A stretch of DNA of 64,000 bases from Shewanella glacialimarina (GTDB lineage: Bacteria; Pseudomonadota; Gammaproteobacteria; Enterobacterales; Shewanellaceae): contig NZ_CP041216.1 in NCBI RefSeq assembly GCF_020511155.1, positions 1,364,001 through 1,428,000 on the forward strand, given 5' to 3'. Positions 27,801-36,784 of this stretch are shown in pieces (the stretch's first letter is position 1; each line of letters starts with the position of its first letter). A program made the position numbers and the translations under genes. The notes beneath the pieces were generated by a model. It saw only the letters and a program-made list of their open reading frames with translations. It did no database searches and was not told where the DNA came from.

Positions 27801-28055
27801 ACGGCGGCTGATACTGTGATCCATTATGATCCTTGGTGGAACCCAGCAGCAGAGCGCCAGGCAACCGATAGGGCGTATCGTATTGGTCAGCAAAACCCCG
27901 TTTTTGTGTATAAGTTAATTGCCGAGGGCACAGTGGAAGAAAAAATCCAAGCTATGCAGCAACATAAGCAAGGACTAGCAGACTCTATTCTTTCCGATGG
28001 CCAAAAAGGCCCTTGGAAAGGCAGTGCGGATGATTTATTAGCGCTGTTACGTTAA
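24837..28055 (+). CDS. SWIM zinc finger plus SNF2-family helicase
   Basis: A protein of 1072 residues. A SWIM zinc finger sits near residues 80-95 (CTCPVRRDCKHV, pattern CxCx5CxH). The C-terminal half is a full SNF2 ATPase: Walker A in DDMGLGKTVQA, DEAQ box in LDEAQQIKN, LSGTPLENHLGEL, RRTKKQVVAELP, and the second RecA lobe with LISLKAGGTGLNLT and RAYRIGQ. Such proteins move along DNA and displace bound proteins; the bacterial function is unclear. A small lipoprotein gene follows after 18 bases, so they are probably co-transcribed. Confidence 0.92.
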   Translation: MSAKLFNLPIKLSHELLAKLFTAIQIQKAQNYLIQGRVLEVTASHDNHNIEAYTQGAADEPYRQDISLVNVNHKVIMRSYCTCPVRRDCKHVAAALLALIDNKPVEEQRVFQWLTQLDGLDKLYANSDEEAVLDRIIYCLSSDPQGVYVELKSSKLNKKGMYNRGSKLAISDLRLHLPWWVGPEDKQIIGLLFANNLQGNKVYLEGEIGYLALMKMMKADVAFWEDNRFPLVSCDGITPEFIWADMEKNHTQMQMTMPGLNNWEFIATEPPLFIELDYLKLGQIDTDLSVSRLTLLQKMPPVPKGKLDVISHALLKHFPSKIVPIPSEIEFQEISQALKTRLTFCLINRTDSLLKQPAIRVEFCYGDLRFDASEQFEHISLFKKSNVQYQVHRQVEFEKQHLSELHQLNLLPVLNELLDLNQGKRYFLSQGLLPEAILAWAELSTEGAEDLIEKGFDVRFDNDFDLHIIDAELAVDLVDEDESGWFSLSLNADIDGQRISLLALVAKWLQQHGEPDDEQELILPSDNGRFIKIKAKSIKPLISVIQELFNRNSNDTIQIPRNRAHLLNDLTASEVRLLNGERIRLLASKLASFNGITPIELPQGLNATLRDYQKQGVDWLCFLKEYQLGGILADDMGLGKTVQALAFLLYVKQHTAVNDRKPSLIICPTSLVGNWQKEAEKFTPSLKVIVIHGSQRHQWLNKLEQYDVIVTTYPLIMRDEDIYHEHVFEHIILDEAQQIKNAQAKVTQVIKTLKGRFRLCLSGTPLENHLGELKSLMDFCLPGLLGQHTYFNKEFRGPIEKQGDADKSTLLSKRISPFMLRRTKKQVVAELPEKTEIIQSLELEKDQRNLYESIRLVMEKKLRELFAKKGVSSSHIEFLDALLKLRQACCDPRLVKLEQAQKVKDNAKLNWLVQNLPEMLEEGRKVLIFSQFTSMLTLIEQELNVLGISYSKLTGQTKQRQNQIDAFQEGDNSVFLISLKAGGTGLNLTAADTVIHYDPWWNPAAERQATDRAYRIGQQNPVFVYKLIAEGTVEEKIQAMQQHKQGLADSILSDGQKGPWKGSADDLLALLR

Positions 28056-28073
28056 TCAAAACTGGAGTGGCCT

Positions 28074-28394
28074 ATGCGCTATGTTGATAAGGTAACCATT
28101 TTAATAGCATTTATGTTGTTGGGGTGTAATGACGCTAACGCGCCTAAAGTGTTAACCATTCCACCAGGTGATCAAAGTGTTAATGCCATTCAAATACTAT
28201 GTTCAGATGCTTGGTATCAAAAAGTTGAAGCAGTGTTAACGTCGGGTGATGGTCAAGGCCACGGGCCTGATATTGGCGGTAACGAATGGCAAAGTGTTGT
28301 TGAATTTAAGTTAGGTGTTAGAGGCGATAAGTCAGTTCCTCAACGCAGTACAGATGAATGGTGCGCCTTTATTGATGAACAACTTCAGCATTAA
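28074..28394 (+). CDS. Small lipoprotein of unknown function
   Basis: A protein of 106 residues with a lipobox at FMLLGCN, so it is likely lipidated and anchored in a membrane. The mature part has two further cysteines (QILCSDAW and DEWCAFI) that could form a disulfide. GGAG stands six bases before the ATG. I do not recognise a family. It lies just after the SNF2 helicase gene. Confidence 0.7.
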   Translation: MRYVDKVTILIAFMLLGCNDANAPKVLTIPPGDQSVNAIQILCSDAWYQKVEAVLTSGDGQGHGPDIGGNEWQSVVEFKLGVRGDKSVPQRSTDEWCAFIDEQLQH

Positions 28395-28470
28395 TAACCA
28401 TTGTACTTTCGATAACAATAACAGTATCAGCGCTTTACTTTCTACGCACCAGAAATACGTAAAGGGTTAA

Positions 28471-28998
28471 ATGAACATTATATTACTCACCCATCAACGA
28501 GAGTTAGACCGTAAAACCAATTCGGGTAAGTTGGTTCGCGAGGTGATGTTGGGTCAAGTTAAGGTTGTTGTGTGGGATAGAGTTAACCCCAATCCTTATT
28601 TACTCGATAAGTTAGCGACTAAGCAGGTAGGCTTATTATTTCCCAAACAAGAACACTCGGCATTAAATCATATTCAAGCACCGCAGCAACGTTTTATTGA
28701 TATCGATAATGACAATGCACACAGGTTAGCCGAATTTAGCCATGTGATTATTATTGATTCAACATGGCAAGAAGCACGTAAAATATATAATCGAAGTGAT
28801 TATTTGCATCAATTGACTAAGATTACCCTAGTGAATGAACTCCCATCGATTTTTAGTTTAAGAAGAAATCAAATTGAAGGAGGCTTGTGTACCGCAGAGT
28901 GTGCTTGTTTGCTGTTATCTTATTGTGGATTATCAACAGAAGCGGATGTGTTGCGGGAAAAACTGATTAATTTCAATCCAAAACCTGGGTCGGTTTAA
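28471..28998 (+). CDS. DTW-domain protein (TapT-type tRNA acp-transferase)
   Basis: A protein of 175 residues with the DTW domain: IIIDSTWQEARKIYNRS (here D-S-T-W in place of DxTW) and SLRRNQIEGGLCTAEC. TapT proteins add the 3-amino-3-carboxypropyl group to uridine 47 of tRNA using SAM; whether this paralogue has that activity is an inference. AAAGGG precedes the ATG. A strong terminator follows. Confidence 0.8.
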   Translation: MNIILLTHQRELDRKTNSGKLVREVMLGQVKVVVWDRVNPNPYLLDKLATKQVGLLFPKQEHSALNHIQAPQQRFIDIDNDNAHRLAEFSHVIIIDSTWQEARKIYNRSDYLHQLTKITLVNELPSIFSLRRNQIEGGLCTAECACLLLSYCGLSTEADVLREKLINFNPKPGSV

Positions 28999-29106
28999 AG
29001 GCATAAATAAATCTAGGCAAGTTCCATTTGCCCAAATTTCAATCACAAGATAATTCATTTGTTAATATAATGTTAATTGATAGTGTAATGCAAGAGCTTT
29101 ACAAAA

Positions 29107-29141
29107 AAAACGCTAATCTTGATGGTAGATTAGCGTTTTTT
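29107..29141. terminator. Bidirectional terminator
   Basis: AAAACGCTAATC pairs with GATTAGCGTTTT around a 9-base loop, with A and T tracts on both sides. It can stop the plus-strand DTW gene and the minus-strand mtr operon that ends at 29201. Confidence 0.88.
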
Positions 29142-29200
29142 AGCTTATTTATTGTTCTAACTTTGGGTTCTAACTTAGTTAGTTGCTATTCCCACAGTCG

Positions 29201-31288
29201 TTATAGCTTATAGCTCATACTTAGCATGATCATATGTGCTGTATAGTCATGGCTATTACTACCAAAGCCAACGATATTCCAAATAGCATCTGGGGCGATG
29301 TCGTTGGCGGCATCATTATCTAGGTACTTTTCAATTTTATAGTCTAAACGTAAACCCATTTTGTCAGTAGCTTGATACTGCGCATAAAGGTTAACATTAT
29401 GCACTTTGGCAAAGTAATCACCATAGTCGCCGGTTATACCTTGCCTAACCTGTGTGGTGCTATCCGAATCTGAGTAGGTGTAGTCTAGGCCTAGGCGTAA
29501 ACGGCTATCCATTAAGTTGTTGTAACTTAGCCCAGCACCCATTACATCAACCGCATCTTCAATATTAGCCTGCCAAGTCGCGGTAGCGAAGTTACTGCTA
29601 CCCGATTGAGCTGACTCGATAACTTGATGATTATAAAATGCATTTAGCATCACATCGGCACTGAACATGTAGCTTAAGTTTGCGTCGTAACTGGTGTCTT
29701 TAGATTCAGTTAAACCGATTTCGGTATTGGTGTAATCATCAAGTGCATAACGCGCACCAAAATCGATAGTTAGCTCATCAATTGGCGTATGACTTACACG
29801 AACTTCAACCTGACTTCTGTCCCTGTCAGCGAGATAGTATTTACGCAGTAATTGATTCTGCTCTTTTGATGTCCATTCAGAGACTTCATAGTCTGATCCA
29901 TCTCGTTGACTAAAGCTGCCTTTAACCCACATGTCCCAATTGTCGAAACTATTGACACGAATTCGGGCCCAAAGGTTATTATCGTCAGTGATTTCACGAT
30001 CTTGATAGCTTCGCTCATCACGTTTGAATTCATAACCCCCGTCTAATTTAATACCGTAGTTGATTCGATAATCGGCAGCTAACTTAGCGCGATGTGAAGT
30101 GTGATCATAGGGCGTATTATAAGCCACTTGACCGTTAACATTATTGATACTAATTTGAGTCCACTGCTCAATTTGAGTGTTGTTTTCTCTGTCGTTGTAA
30201 TCATAACTGCCATTAAATCTTAGCGTACGGCTAATTCTGCTGACTGCTTTTAAGTTTAAGCCTGTTATATCAACGCTGGCATCTAATGACTCAGACGGCA
30301 GCTGATATCCGTAACCCGATGTTACAAATTCCTGGTCTTGACTCATTTGCCCCAGCATTAAGCGACCCGATACCGCAGTCACAGAGTCATTGAACTGACC
30401 CATAAGTGATACGCTATGGGCTTCATTATCTGGGTCTAATGACATGTAACCACGTGTTTGAGCACCGAAGGTAGGGTTAAAGGTACTGTCATAACTTAAT
30501 TGGTTGTTAGCATTTTTAAATGATGAACCATTGTAGTTTAAGCTAGTAAACCAATTGTCACCTTTAAGCTTAATACCGGCTTCTAGTGTGTCTGTGGTGT
30601 AATCCACTGGCTGCGGTAGCATGATAGATTGGTTGAAAAAACTCCCCGATGCTTGCTTAAGACCCGTTTTATCTTCACGCTGATAATTAACAAAGGTTGT
30701 GAACAGTGACTCCGTTTGGTATTCAATGCCTAAACCGGTTTTTTCACGTTTAAGTGATAATTCAAATGGATTTAAGCTTGAGTAAAGCATAGGCATTTGT
30801 GAGCTTGAACCCGCGGTTATCCAGTTGTCGGCTAAGGTCAAATCGCTGCTACCAACGCCTTGGTAGGGCGTCTGTGCGGTATTGGTTTTATAGCTAGCAA
30901 TTGAGCGATAATTGAAATTTAGGTTATAGGTTCCCAGCTTACCCACATTAATATCAGCACGACCATTGTCCATGCCAATATCGGTAGCGTCTAACTGTGC
31001 TCGATAACCTTGAGTACCGCGATAATTGATATCGGCATCTAACTTGCCTGCAAATTTATTATCACTTTTGAAGGCATTAGCTGACTTTATGTCGCTTTGA
31101 CTGTTATGACCCACACCAACGCCAATACTGCCAGTTGTGCTAGTTGCAACAGCACATCCTTTACAAGCCCATGCATCAAATTTTACATTATCAGTATTAG
31201 CATTGGCTAAGCCATAACCTCCGGCCATAGCGGTAAAGCTGGCTGGCGCTAATAAGGCTAGGGTAATTAAGTTTAATTTGTACTTCAT
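29201..31288 (-). CDS. mtrB: MtrB, outer-membrane barrel of the Mtr conduit
   Basis: A 695-residue outer-membrane beta-barrel with a signal peptide ending at TAMAGGYG. The N-terminal CxxC motif typical of MtrB is present in FDAWACKGCAVAT, and the C-terminus is MLSMSYKL as in S. oneidensis MtrB. It forms the pore in which MtrA is held so that electrons can pass from the periplasm to MtrC. It is the last gene of the operon, 12 bases after mtrA, with GGGAG as ribosome binding site. Long segments match S. oneidensis MtrB by recall, so this is the true orthologue and not one of the DmsF-type paralogues. Confidence 0.96.
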   Translation of the reverse strand: MKYKLNLITLALLAPASFTAMAGGYGLANANTDNVKFDAWACKGCAVATSTTGSIGVGVGHNSQSDIKSANAFKSDNKFAGKLDADINYRGTQGYRAQLDATDIGMDNGRADINVGKLGTYNLNFNYRSIASYKTNTAQTPYQGVGSSDLTLADNWITAGSSSQMPMLYSSLNPFELSLKREKTGLGIEYQTESLFTTFVNYQREDKTGLKQASGSFFNQSIMLPQPVDYTTDTLEAGIKLKGDNWFTSLNYNGSSFKNANNQLSYDSTFNPTFGAQTRGYMSLDPDNEAHSVSLMGQFNDSVTAVSGRLMLGQMSQDQEFVTSGYGYQLPSESLDASVDITGLNLKAVSRISRTLRFNGSYDYNDRENNTQIEQWTQISINNVNGQVAYNTPYDHTSHRAKLAADYRINYGIKLDGGYEFKRDERSYQDREITDDNNLWARIRVNSFDNWDMWVKGSFSQRDGSDYEVSEWTSKEQNQLLRKYYLADRDRSQVEVRVSHTPIDELTIDFGARYALDDYTNTEIGLTESKDTSYDANLSYMFSADVMLNAFYNHQVIESAQSGSSNFATATWQANIEDAVDVMGAGLSYNNLMDSRLRLGLDYTYSDSDSTTQVRQGITGDYGDYFAKVHNVNLYAQYQATDKMGLRLDYKIEKYLDNDAANDIAPDAIWNIVGFGSNSHDYTAHMIMLSMSYKL

Positions 31289-31300
31289 AGTGTTAACTCC

Positions 31301-32287
31301 CTAGCGCTGTAATAGCTTACCCGATGGATGGTTAGAACCATGTACCTGGCTGTGACAATTTAAGCAACTGCGTCCGCCTGTAAATGCATTGTCACCCACA
31401 CTTGAACCCATACCTGTGTTACCTAAATAAGCGTTACTTGCATGGCCATCGCTGGTATGACATTGCTGACAAAGTTGCGGTGCACGGGTTTTAAGCATGG
31501 CGTCATTCACGCTGCCGTGAGGATTGTGGCAACTGACGCAATTTTCGGTCACTGGAGCATGTTCCCAAAGTTTAGGGCCACGTTTTTCGGTGTGACACTC
31601 GTAACAGGTTTCATTAACGCTTGGTTTAATTAAGTCAGCCTCCGCTAAGCTACCGTGTGGATTATGACAATCACTACAGGTCATTTGATTCCACTTCATT
31701 GGGTGGCTAGAGCGTTTATTCATGTCGGTTTTTTGCTTAGTGTGACAGCTTGTACAGACTTCCATTTCCGTTTGCTTAGACAGCACCGGATCTTTGGCTG
31801 TATGAACACTGTGACAAGATGCACAAGAAACATCAGCATTATCATGGTGGCTGGTATTCCAGGACATGCGTTTGTCATCTAAGTGACAACTCATACACAC
31901 ACTGTTTTGTTTATCTGCTGGCAGGGTAGAGTTTGGGCCAAAGGCTATCATCGGCTCTTTACCACCCTTGTTATGCGAGCCTTGTGGGCCATGACAGGCT
32001 TCACATTGCAAACCCGCCATTGGACTCTTGCTGGAGTCAATCGCACCATGTACGCCTTTAAAAAGATCCATGACCTTTTCTGAACGCTTATGACACATTA
32101 AGCAAGAGTCAGCACCTTTAGGTGAGTATTTACCTTCAGCAAATTTTGTATCTAATGTCGCTTCCACTTCGGCAGGCGTCATTTTTTCATCCCATTTTGC
32201 TGCACTAGCAGGGCTTGCTAAACCCATTAGCAGCACCAGTGAAAACAAGGCTGATAACAAGATTTGAGATGTTGTTTTGGTCTTCAT
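31301..32287 (-). CDS. mtrA: MtrA, periplasmic decaheme cytochrome c
   Basis: A protein of 328 residues from ATG 32287, behind AGGAAG, with a signal peptide ending near SPASAA. There are ten CxxCH haem motifs (CLMCH, CEACH, CMSCH, CASCH, CTSCH, CSDCH, CYECH, CVSCH, CQQCH, CLNCH). It carries electrons from CymA and periplasmic carriers into the MtrB barrel. The segment [20 protein letters not shown] at the end matches S. oneidensis MtrA. A frame extension to TTG 32311 is not needed. Confidence 0.97.
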   Translation of the reverse strand: MKTKTTSQILLSALFSLVLLMGLASPASAAKWDEKMTPAEVEATLDTKFAEGKYSPKGADSCLMCHKRSEKVMDLFKGVHGAIDSSKSPMAGLQCEACHGPQGSHNKGGKEPMIAFGPNSTLPADKQNSVCMSCHLDDKRMSWNTSHHDNADVSCASCHSVHTAKDPVLSKQTEMEVCTSCHTKQKTDMNKRSSHPMKWNQMTCSDCHNPHGSLAEADLIKPSVNETCYECHTEKRGPKLWEHAPVTENCVSCHNPHGSVNDAMLKTRAPQLCQQCHTSDGHASNAYLGNTGMGSSVGDNAFTGGRSCLNCHSQVHGSNHPSGKLLQR

Positions 32288-32355
32288 AAGTAGACTTCCT
32301 AATTTGTCCATAAAAGCGCTATATCGCTAAATCATTAAGCGCATTGCCAATAAGT

Positions 32356-32382
32356 CAGGGAGAAGTGATCAGCTTCTCCCTG
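32356..32382 (-). other. Intercistronic hairpin between mtrC and mtrA
   Basis: A perfect 10-bp stem (CAGGGAGAAG/CTTCTCCCTG) with a 7-base loop lies in the 103-base gap. In the direction of transcription it is not followed by a T tract, so it looks like an mRNA stabilising or processing element, not a terminator. Confidence 0.65.
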
Positions 32383-32390
32383 TGGGCAAT

Positions 32391-34367
32391 TTAAAACTTC
32401 ATAGCTGTATGGTTTTCAATGCTGGGGACATGACAACCTAAACAGAATTCAAGTTGCGCAGCGTCATTAGCTTGCTGGTAAGATCCATTAACTACCGCGC
32501 CTTGTCCTTCAGCGTGTGCTTTGATTTCATCGAACCCATGACAAGAAGCACAGGTTGCAGTGATTGGAGTTGTGTAGCTATCTCCACCGCCGGCAGTGGC
32601 TAATGCGCCTTTAAGCTTGAATGCATCAAGGCTGAAGTCATTATGACATTGGGTACAGTCACTAATGATGTCTTGTTTGCCATGTACACTGTGCAACTTC
32701 ATTTCAATTGCACCCTGGTTTGCGCCTGAAGCATAAGTCCCATCCGGTGTATGACAAGCAACACAAGCATCGACTCCAATAATCACTTTACCATCGACTT
32801 CACGACCTAATTGTTCGGTCATGACAAAACCTGCATGATGGCCTTTATGGATTTCAAAAGTTTCACCATGACAGTTTTGGCAAGTACTGAAGTTAACCGA
32901 ATTAGTGTGACGATAACTTGGTGCCGCTCCTGATAATGTCCCATGGGTTAGTTCAGCTTTCATTGATGTTGTCGCCACGCCGTCAGCACAATCAATAGCT
33001 TGCACTCCGTCATTACACATTTCTAATCCAATCATTGTGAATGCGGTATCAGTATCACCGGCACCAAAAGGAAGTTTGGCGATATTGAAGCGTAACACAC
33101 CATCAAGGATAGTGACCTTATCTTGAACTAAGCCACTGTTAACTAAGTCTTGAGTGACTTTTTTGTAACCTGTAACAGGATTTGGATTGTAGCCCATGAT
33201 AGGGAAGTTAGGGCCAACGTTGGTGATAGTTTCAAGGCGCTTAATTTTACTAATTAAGGTGTTAGCATCAATCTTAGCCCCATTAGTATCAAGTATGGTA
33301 ACTGATAGTGTTGCAGATAAGTCATCTTGGTCAGCTTTGTTTGCAACCAAAGTTGCGCTCATGCCATACATGTCAATAAAAGCGGCTTTTTGGGTGAAGG
33401 GACTTGTATGAATTTCTTCAGTCCAGCTAGCGTTATGGCAGGCAATACAGTTTGAATTATCAAGTTGTTGTGAGTGGCCATTACCCGCTTTAAAGTCAAT
33501 ATCAGAGTGACAACTTGTACAAGTTTCCATGGTGGGTATACGAGACCAATTCTGCCACTCAGATAGATTTTCATCTTCTACATGACAAGACTGGCAGTTA
33601 TTTTCGATTAAATGCTCAGCTGCTGCACCTGTGTATTCTTTACCATTTTTATCAGTAAAGGTTTTTGAGGTATTATGAATATTGTGCACCAAATGATTCC
33701 ACTGACTTTCCATAGACATCGAGCTGCTATGACATGTTGCACATGTTTCTTGGGTGTAGTAATTGCTATGGCGAGTGGTTAAAGGTTTATCTTCAGCATG
33801 GCAACTTGTACAGGTTGCATGCGACACGATATTTTTGGTGTACTGTGCTTGATAGCCATTACCGTCGAAGTCTTCGACTATTTCTTTTCTAGGCACCGCA
33901 GTTACACCGTTAAGTAAGGTGGAACCTTGTCCGCCCGCATAAACATTATAACGTTGAGTCAGTGCTTGGTTATAACCAGCTACTTCGAATGTAAAAGTAT
34001 AATGACCATTTTTCAAGTCGGTATAATTGGCTATGCCAGACACTCTAGCAGTACGCGTCCACTGGGCACTGTTACCTGCTCCTGTGGCGCCAACGGGCGT
34101 TAATTGCGCTGCAGTAATGCCTAAATCTTGTAAACCAATAATGGGCATATCTTCTTCGTTAGTCGCAAAGACATCGATAACCGGTTTGCCGTCTACATAA
34201 GTGACGTTAGTGACATCTAGGTTAAGTACTTTAATATCAGCAGCTGGCTCGCCGCCGGGTAACCCTGGTGTGCCCGGTTTACCATCATCTCCACCACCAC
34301 AGCCCGCTAACGTTAATGTTGTTGCGGCTAGTATTAGTGCTATTTTTGAGTATTGTGTGTTCATCAT
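32391..34367 (-). CDS. mtrC: MtrC, outer-membrane surface decaheme cytochrome c
   Basis: A lipoprotein of 658 residues (lipobox LTLAGCGGG) with ten CxxCH motifs in two groups of five (first CTSCHAED, last CLGCHVPS), as in MtrC/OmcA cytochromes. The opening GEPAADIKVLNLDVTNV and FATNEEDMPIIGL match S. oneidensis MtrC closely by recall, as does DIDFKAGNGHSQQLDNSNC. It sits on the cell surface on top of MtrAB and passes electrons to Fe(III) and Mn(IV) minerals, flavins or electrodes. Two ATGs in tandem follow the ribosome binding site AGGGA; the first is used here. Confidence 0.96.
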   Translation of the reverse strand: MMNTQYSKIALILAATTLTLAGCGGGDDGKPGTPGLPGGEPAADIKVLNLDVTNVTYVDGKPVIDVFATNEEDMPIIGLQDLGITAAQLTPVGATGAGNSAQWTRTARVSGIANYTDLKNGHYTFTFEVAGYNQALTQRYNVYAGGQGSTLLNGVTAVPRKEIVEDFDGNGYQAQYTKNIVSHATCTSCHAEDKPLTTRHSNYYTQETCATCHSSSMSMESQWNHLVHNIHNTSKTFTDKNGKEYTGAAAEHLIENNCQSCHVEDENLSEWQNWSRIPTMETCTSCHSDIDFKAGNGHSQQLDNSNCIACHNASWTEEIHTSPFTQKAAFIDMYGMSATLVANKADQDDLSATLSVTILDTNGAKIDANTLISKIKRLETITNVGPNFPIMGYNPNPVTGYKKVTQDLVNSGLVQDKVTILDGVLRFNIAKLPFGAGDTDTAFTMIGLEMCNDGVQAIDCADGVATTSMKAELTHGTLSGAAPSYRHTNSVNFSTCQNCHGETFEIHKGHHAGFVMTEQLGREVDGKVIIGVDACVACHTPDGTYASGANQGAIEMKLHSVHGKQDIISDCTQCHNDFSLDAFKLKGALATAGGGDSYTTPITATCASCHGFDEIKAHAEGQGAVVNGSYQQANDAAQLEFCLGCHVPSIENHTAMKF

Positions 34368-34601
34368 ATTTCCCTGCAAAGGTAAAACATATTCTTAACT
34401 GTCAGTATTTTCTGCGTTCTACGTCAAAGCGTGTTGTTTTCAGTTAAGTCGATGTTGGAAAACGTTGTTAATAATAAGATTACGTTATTAAATCGAGTAA
34501 ATCTTCATCGGTCTTTACATTATGTGAAGCCGGTCTTCCTATTTATAAAGAGGTATATTAATTGCTCATATAGACACGCATAAATGTAACCTTAGATAGC
34601 A

Positions 34602-34623
34602 AAGCCGCTCTATCGAGCGGCTT
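34602..34623 (-). terminator. Probable terminator between omcA and mtrC
   Basis: AAGCCGCTC and GAGCGGCTT form a perfect 9-bp stem with a 4-base loop, 23 bases after the omcA stop. The T tract is short, so termination may be partial. It supports a separate mtrCAB promoter in the gap to 34367. Confidence 0.7.
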
Positions 34624-34645
34624 CATTTTATCTTTACGTTAACCG

Positions 34646-36784
34646 TTAATGACCGCCCCAATTTGAATGAGACTGAAGAATTCTAGTATCCGTGTGACAC
34701 GTTGAACATGTCTCTTGAACATTCATCGCCCCATAGTCAGCGGCAGGAACACCAAGTTGATTTATAGTGCCAACCACTCCGCCATTACTTTCAATATGGC
34801 CAATCGTTGATTCACTTAATCCATAAGGCGGTAAGTGGCAACTTACACAGGCAGCTGTTTGCGGTGACACCACTAATAAGCCACCATTACTGTCTTTACC
34901 AAATGCGACTGGCGATGCCGTTGTTTTGATATTTTGGATCGAGAATCCATCATCACCATGACAAGATTGGCATTCGGTTTTTTTGAAGAATAAATCACCG
35001 TTTGAGTCATAAACATAGTGCTTAGCGTGTACCTTAATAGCTAAGTTTGAGTTTGACCGAGTACCATTATGGCAAGATGCACATCCATCAAGATCATTAG
35101 AATAACGGTGGGTGATTTCTGTGGTATGACATTGTTGGCAGTCAGTCATCTTAGCGTGTTGCATGCGTGGTGATGAGTTAACCGGGCTGCCATCTAGGTT
35201 GTAGTAGAAAGTATCAGAGGTAAGATATGGCGCATATTGTTTGCTTCTATCGCCATCTGCTCGGTTTAAGTCATCTACAACACAATCTGCAATAACGCCT
35301 TTTTTAGAACAGACATGAAGTTGGCTGCTCAGTGCTATGGTAGATTTAGCATCAATGAGTGTTTTGATATTGAAGCTAGTTGCACTAATTAAAGCATTGA
35401 TAGAACCATCACTTTGTTGAGTGAAGGTATTAATACCAACTTTTTGATAGTTAACCAAAAAGTCATCGCCTAAAGTACCATTGATAACAATCGCGCTATT
35501 AAAACCGCCATATTTGTAAGGACGAGGATCAATTTGCTTAAGGGTAACCAGTTCTGAACCATGTTTAACGGTAAAATTAGCCGTAATAGATGATTCATCA
35601 GCTGCAACCGTCATTGAGTTAAAGGTGACTTTTAGTGTCGATGCTAAGTGAGTACTGTTGAGTGAGTAGTGTGCATCTTCTGCACCACGGCCCCGTTCTT
35701 CACCACCATGACAAGCAAAGCAGTTTTCGCCTTGATGATGTGAAGCTTTTGCCCCTGCAGCTTCAGCCGCTGGGCTAGGGCTATGACAGCTCCAGCAAGA
35801 TGTGGTATCTATATCTGCCTTCCAGCTATCAGTTAGGTTGAATTCTTGATTTGGGTTATGGCAGGTTAAACAGTTTGATGTCATTTGCGGGTATACACCC
35901 ACGGTTGAAGCATGTGAATTAGTGTGAATACTATGAACCATGCCTTTGATTGAACCGTCATATGCATATGCTTCACCAATCACATTACCGGCAGAATCTT
36001 TATCTTCTTTGAGGTATCGGTTGTAGTCGGTATGACAAAATGAACATGCTTCTTCAGTATTATGCTTGCTGCCATGCATTGATAACTCGCCAGCCTGTCC
36101 TTCTCTATGACAGCTTTGGCAGTCAGCGTTAGCAAGGATTTTTAGTGGTTTGTCAACTTGCACATCGGTTGCGGGTACCCAATAAAAGAAGCTATTGTCG
36201 ACCATGGTTTTTGATAAGTTATTTATTGTTTTGATTGATAAATAGACACCATTTGTCGTATCGGCAACATAGTCATATTTACCTAATGTATCGATAGCTT
36301 TATCTATTTTAATTGAGTAATTGCCGTTATTGTTATCAACAAAACAATCAGTGCACTGACTTTTTGTGCCGTCAAAGTAACTAGATCCTGTAAAGTATCC
36401 TTCCCCTTTATCTTTATTGAAGTAACTTAACCAGATTTTACGTTCCGGATTAGGGCTAACAATTTCATTTTCACCCAGTTCAGTAGCCGCTCCTACACGG
36501 CCAAAAGAAATTGTAGCAATATCTGTTTGAACAAGACCTAAAATAGCGGCGCCGTTAGCATCGGTAAGATTAAAGCTGAGAGTAAGTCGTTTGTTTTCGT
36601 CGACATCTGCTGCAATAATAGTGCTTTTGATATTGGTTGCTGATTTTATTGGTGTGCCTATAGGACCATCAATACCGTTCTCACCATCTTCACCATCGCT
36701 ACCACAACCCATAAGTGCAAATGAGAGTATCCCCGCACTGAACACAGCTTTTGCTGTGGTATTTAAATTTAATCGTTTCATCAT
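34646..36784 (-). CDS. omcA: OmcA-type outer-membrane decaheme cytochrome c
   Basis: A lipoprotein of 712 residues (lipobox FALMGCGSD) with ten CxxCH motifs (first CQSCHREG, last CSTCHTDT). A non-haem CxxC in SQCTDCFVDNNNGNYS and the C-terminal SHIESNGG-like region match OmcA more than MtrC. It is more diverged from S. oneidensis OmcA than the mtrC product is from its counterpart. The Thr-Pro-Ser hematite-binding motif that follows the last haem in S. oneidensis OmcA reads Thr-Asp-Thr here. Two ATGs in tandem follow AGGGA exactly as in mtrC. Confidence 0.88.
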   Translation of the reverse strand: MMKRLNLNTTAKAVFSAGILSFALMGCGSDGEDGENGIDGPIGTPIKSATNIKSTIIAADVDENKRLTLSFNLTDANGAAILGLVQTDIATISFGRVGAATELGENEIVSPNPERKIWLSYFNKDKGEGYFTGSSYFDGTKSQCTDCFVDNNNGNYSIKIDKAIDTLGKYDYVADTTNGVYLSIKTINNLSKTMVDNSFFYWVPATDVQVDKPLKILANADCQSCHREGQAGELSMHGSKHNTEEACSFCHTDYNRYLKEDKDSAGNVIGEAYAYDGSIKGMVHSIHTNSHASTVGVYPQMTSNCLTCHNPNQEFNLTDSWKADIDTTSCWSCHSPSPAAEAAGAKASHHQGENCFACHGGEERGRGAEDAHYSLNSTHLASTLKVTFNSMTVAADESSITANFTVKHGSELVTLKQIDPRPYKYGGFNSAIVINGTLGDDFLVNYQKVGINTFTQQSDGSINALISATSFNIKTLIDAKSTIALSSQLHVCSKKGVIADCVVDDLNRADGDRSKQYAPYLTSDTFYYNLDGSPVNSSPRMQHAKMTDCQQCHTTEITHRYSNDLDGCASCHNGTRSNSNLAIKVHAKHYVYDSNGDLFFKKTECQSCHGDDGFSIQNIKTTASPVAFGKDSNGGLLVVSPQTAACVSCHLPPYGLSESTIGHIESNGGVVGTINQLGVPAADYGAMNVQETCSTCHTDTRILQSHSNWGGH

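Noticed and set aside
29028..29213. Plus-strand open frame of 61 codons after the DTW gene
   Set aside because: It reads through the bidirectional terminator at 29107-29141 and into the mtrB 3' end, and has no recognisable product.
34530..34550. Possible CRP site before mtrC
   Set aside because: Only one TCACA half-site is good; the other half does not match, so I did not list it as a feature although CRP control is expected from S. oneidensis.
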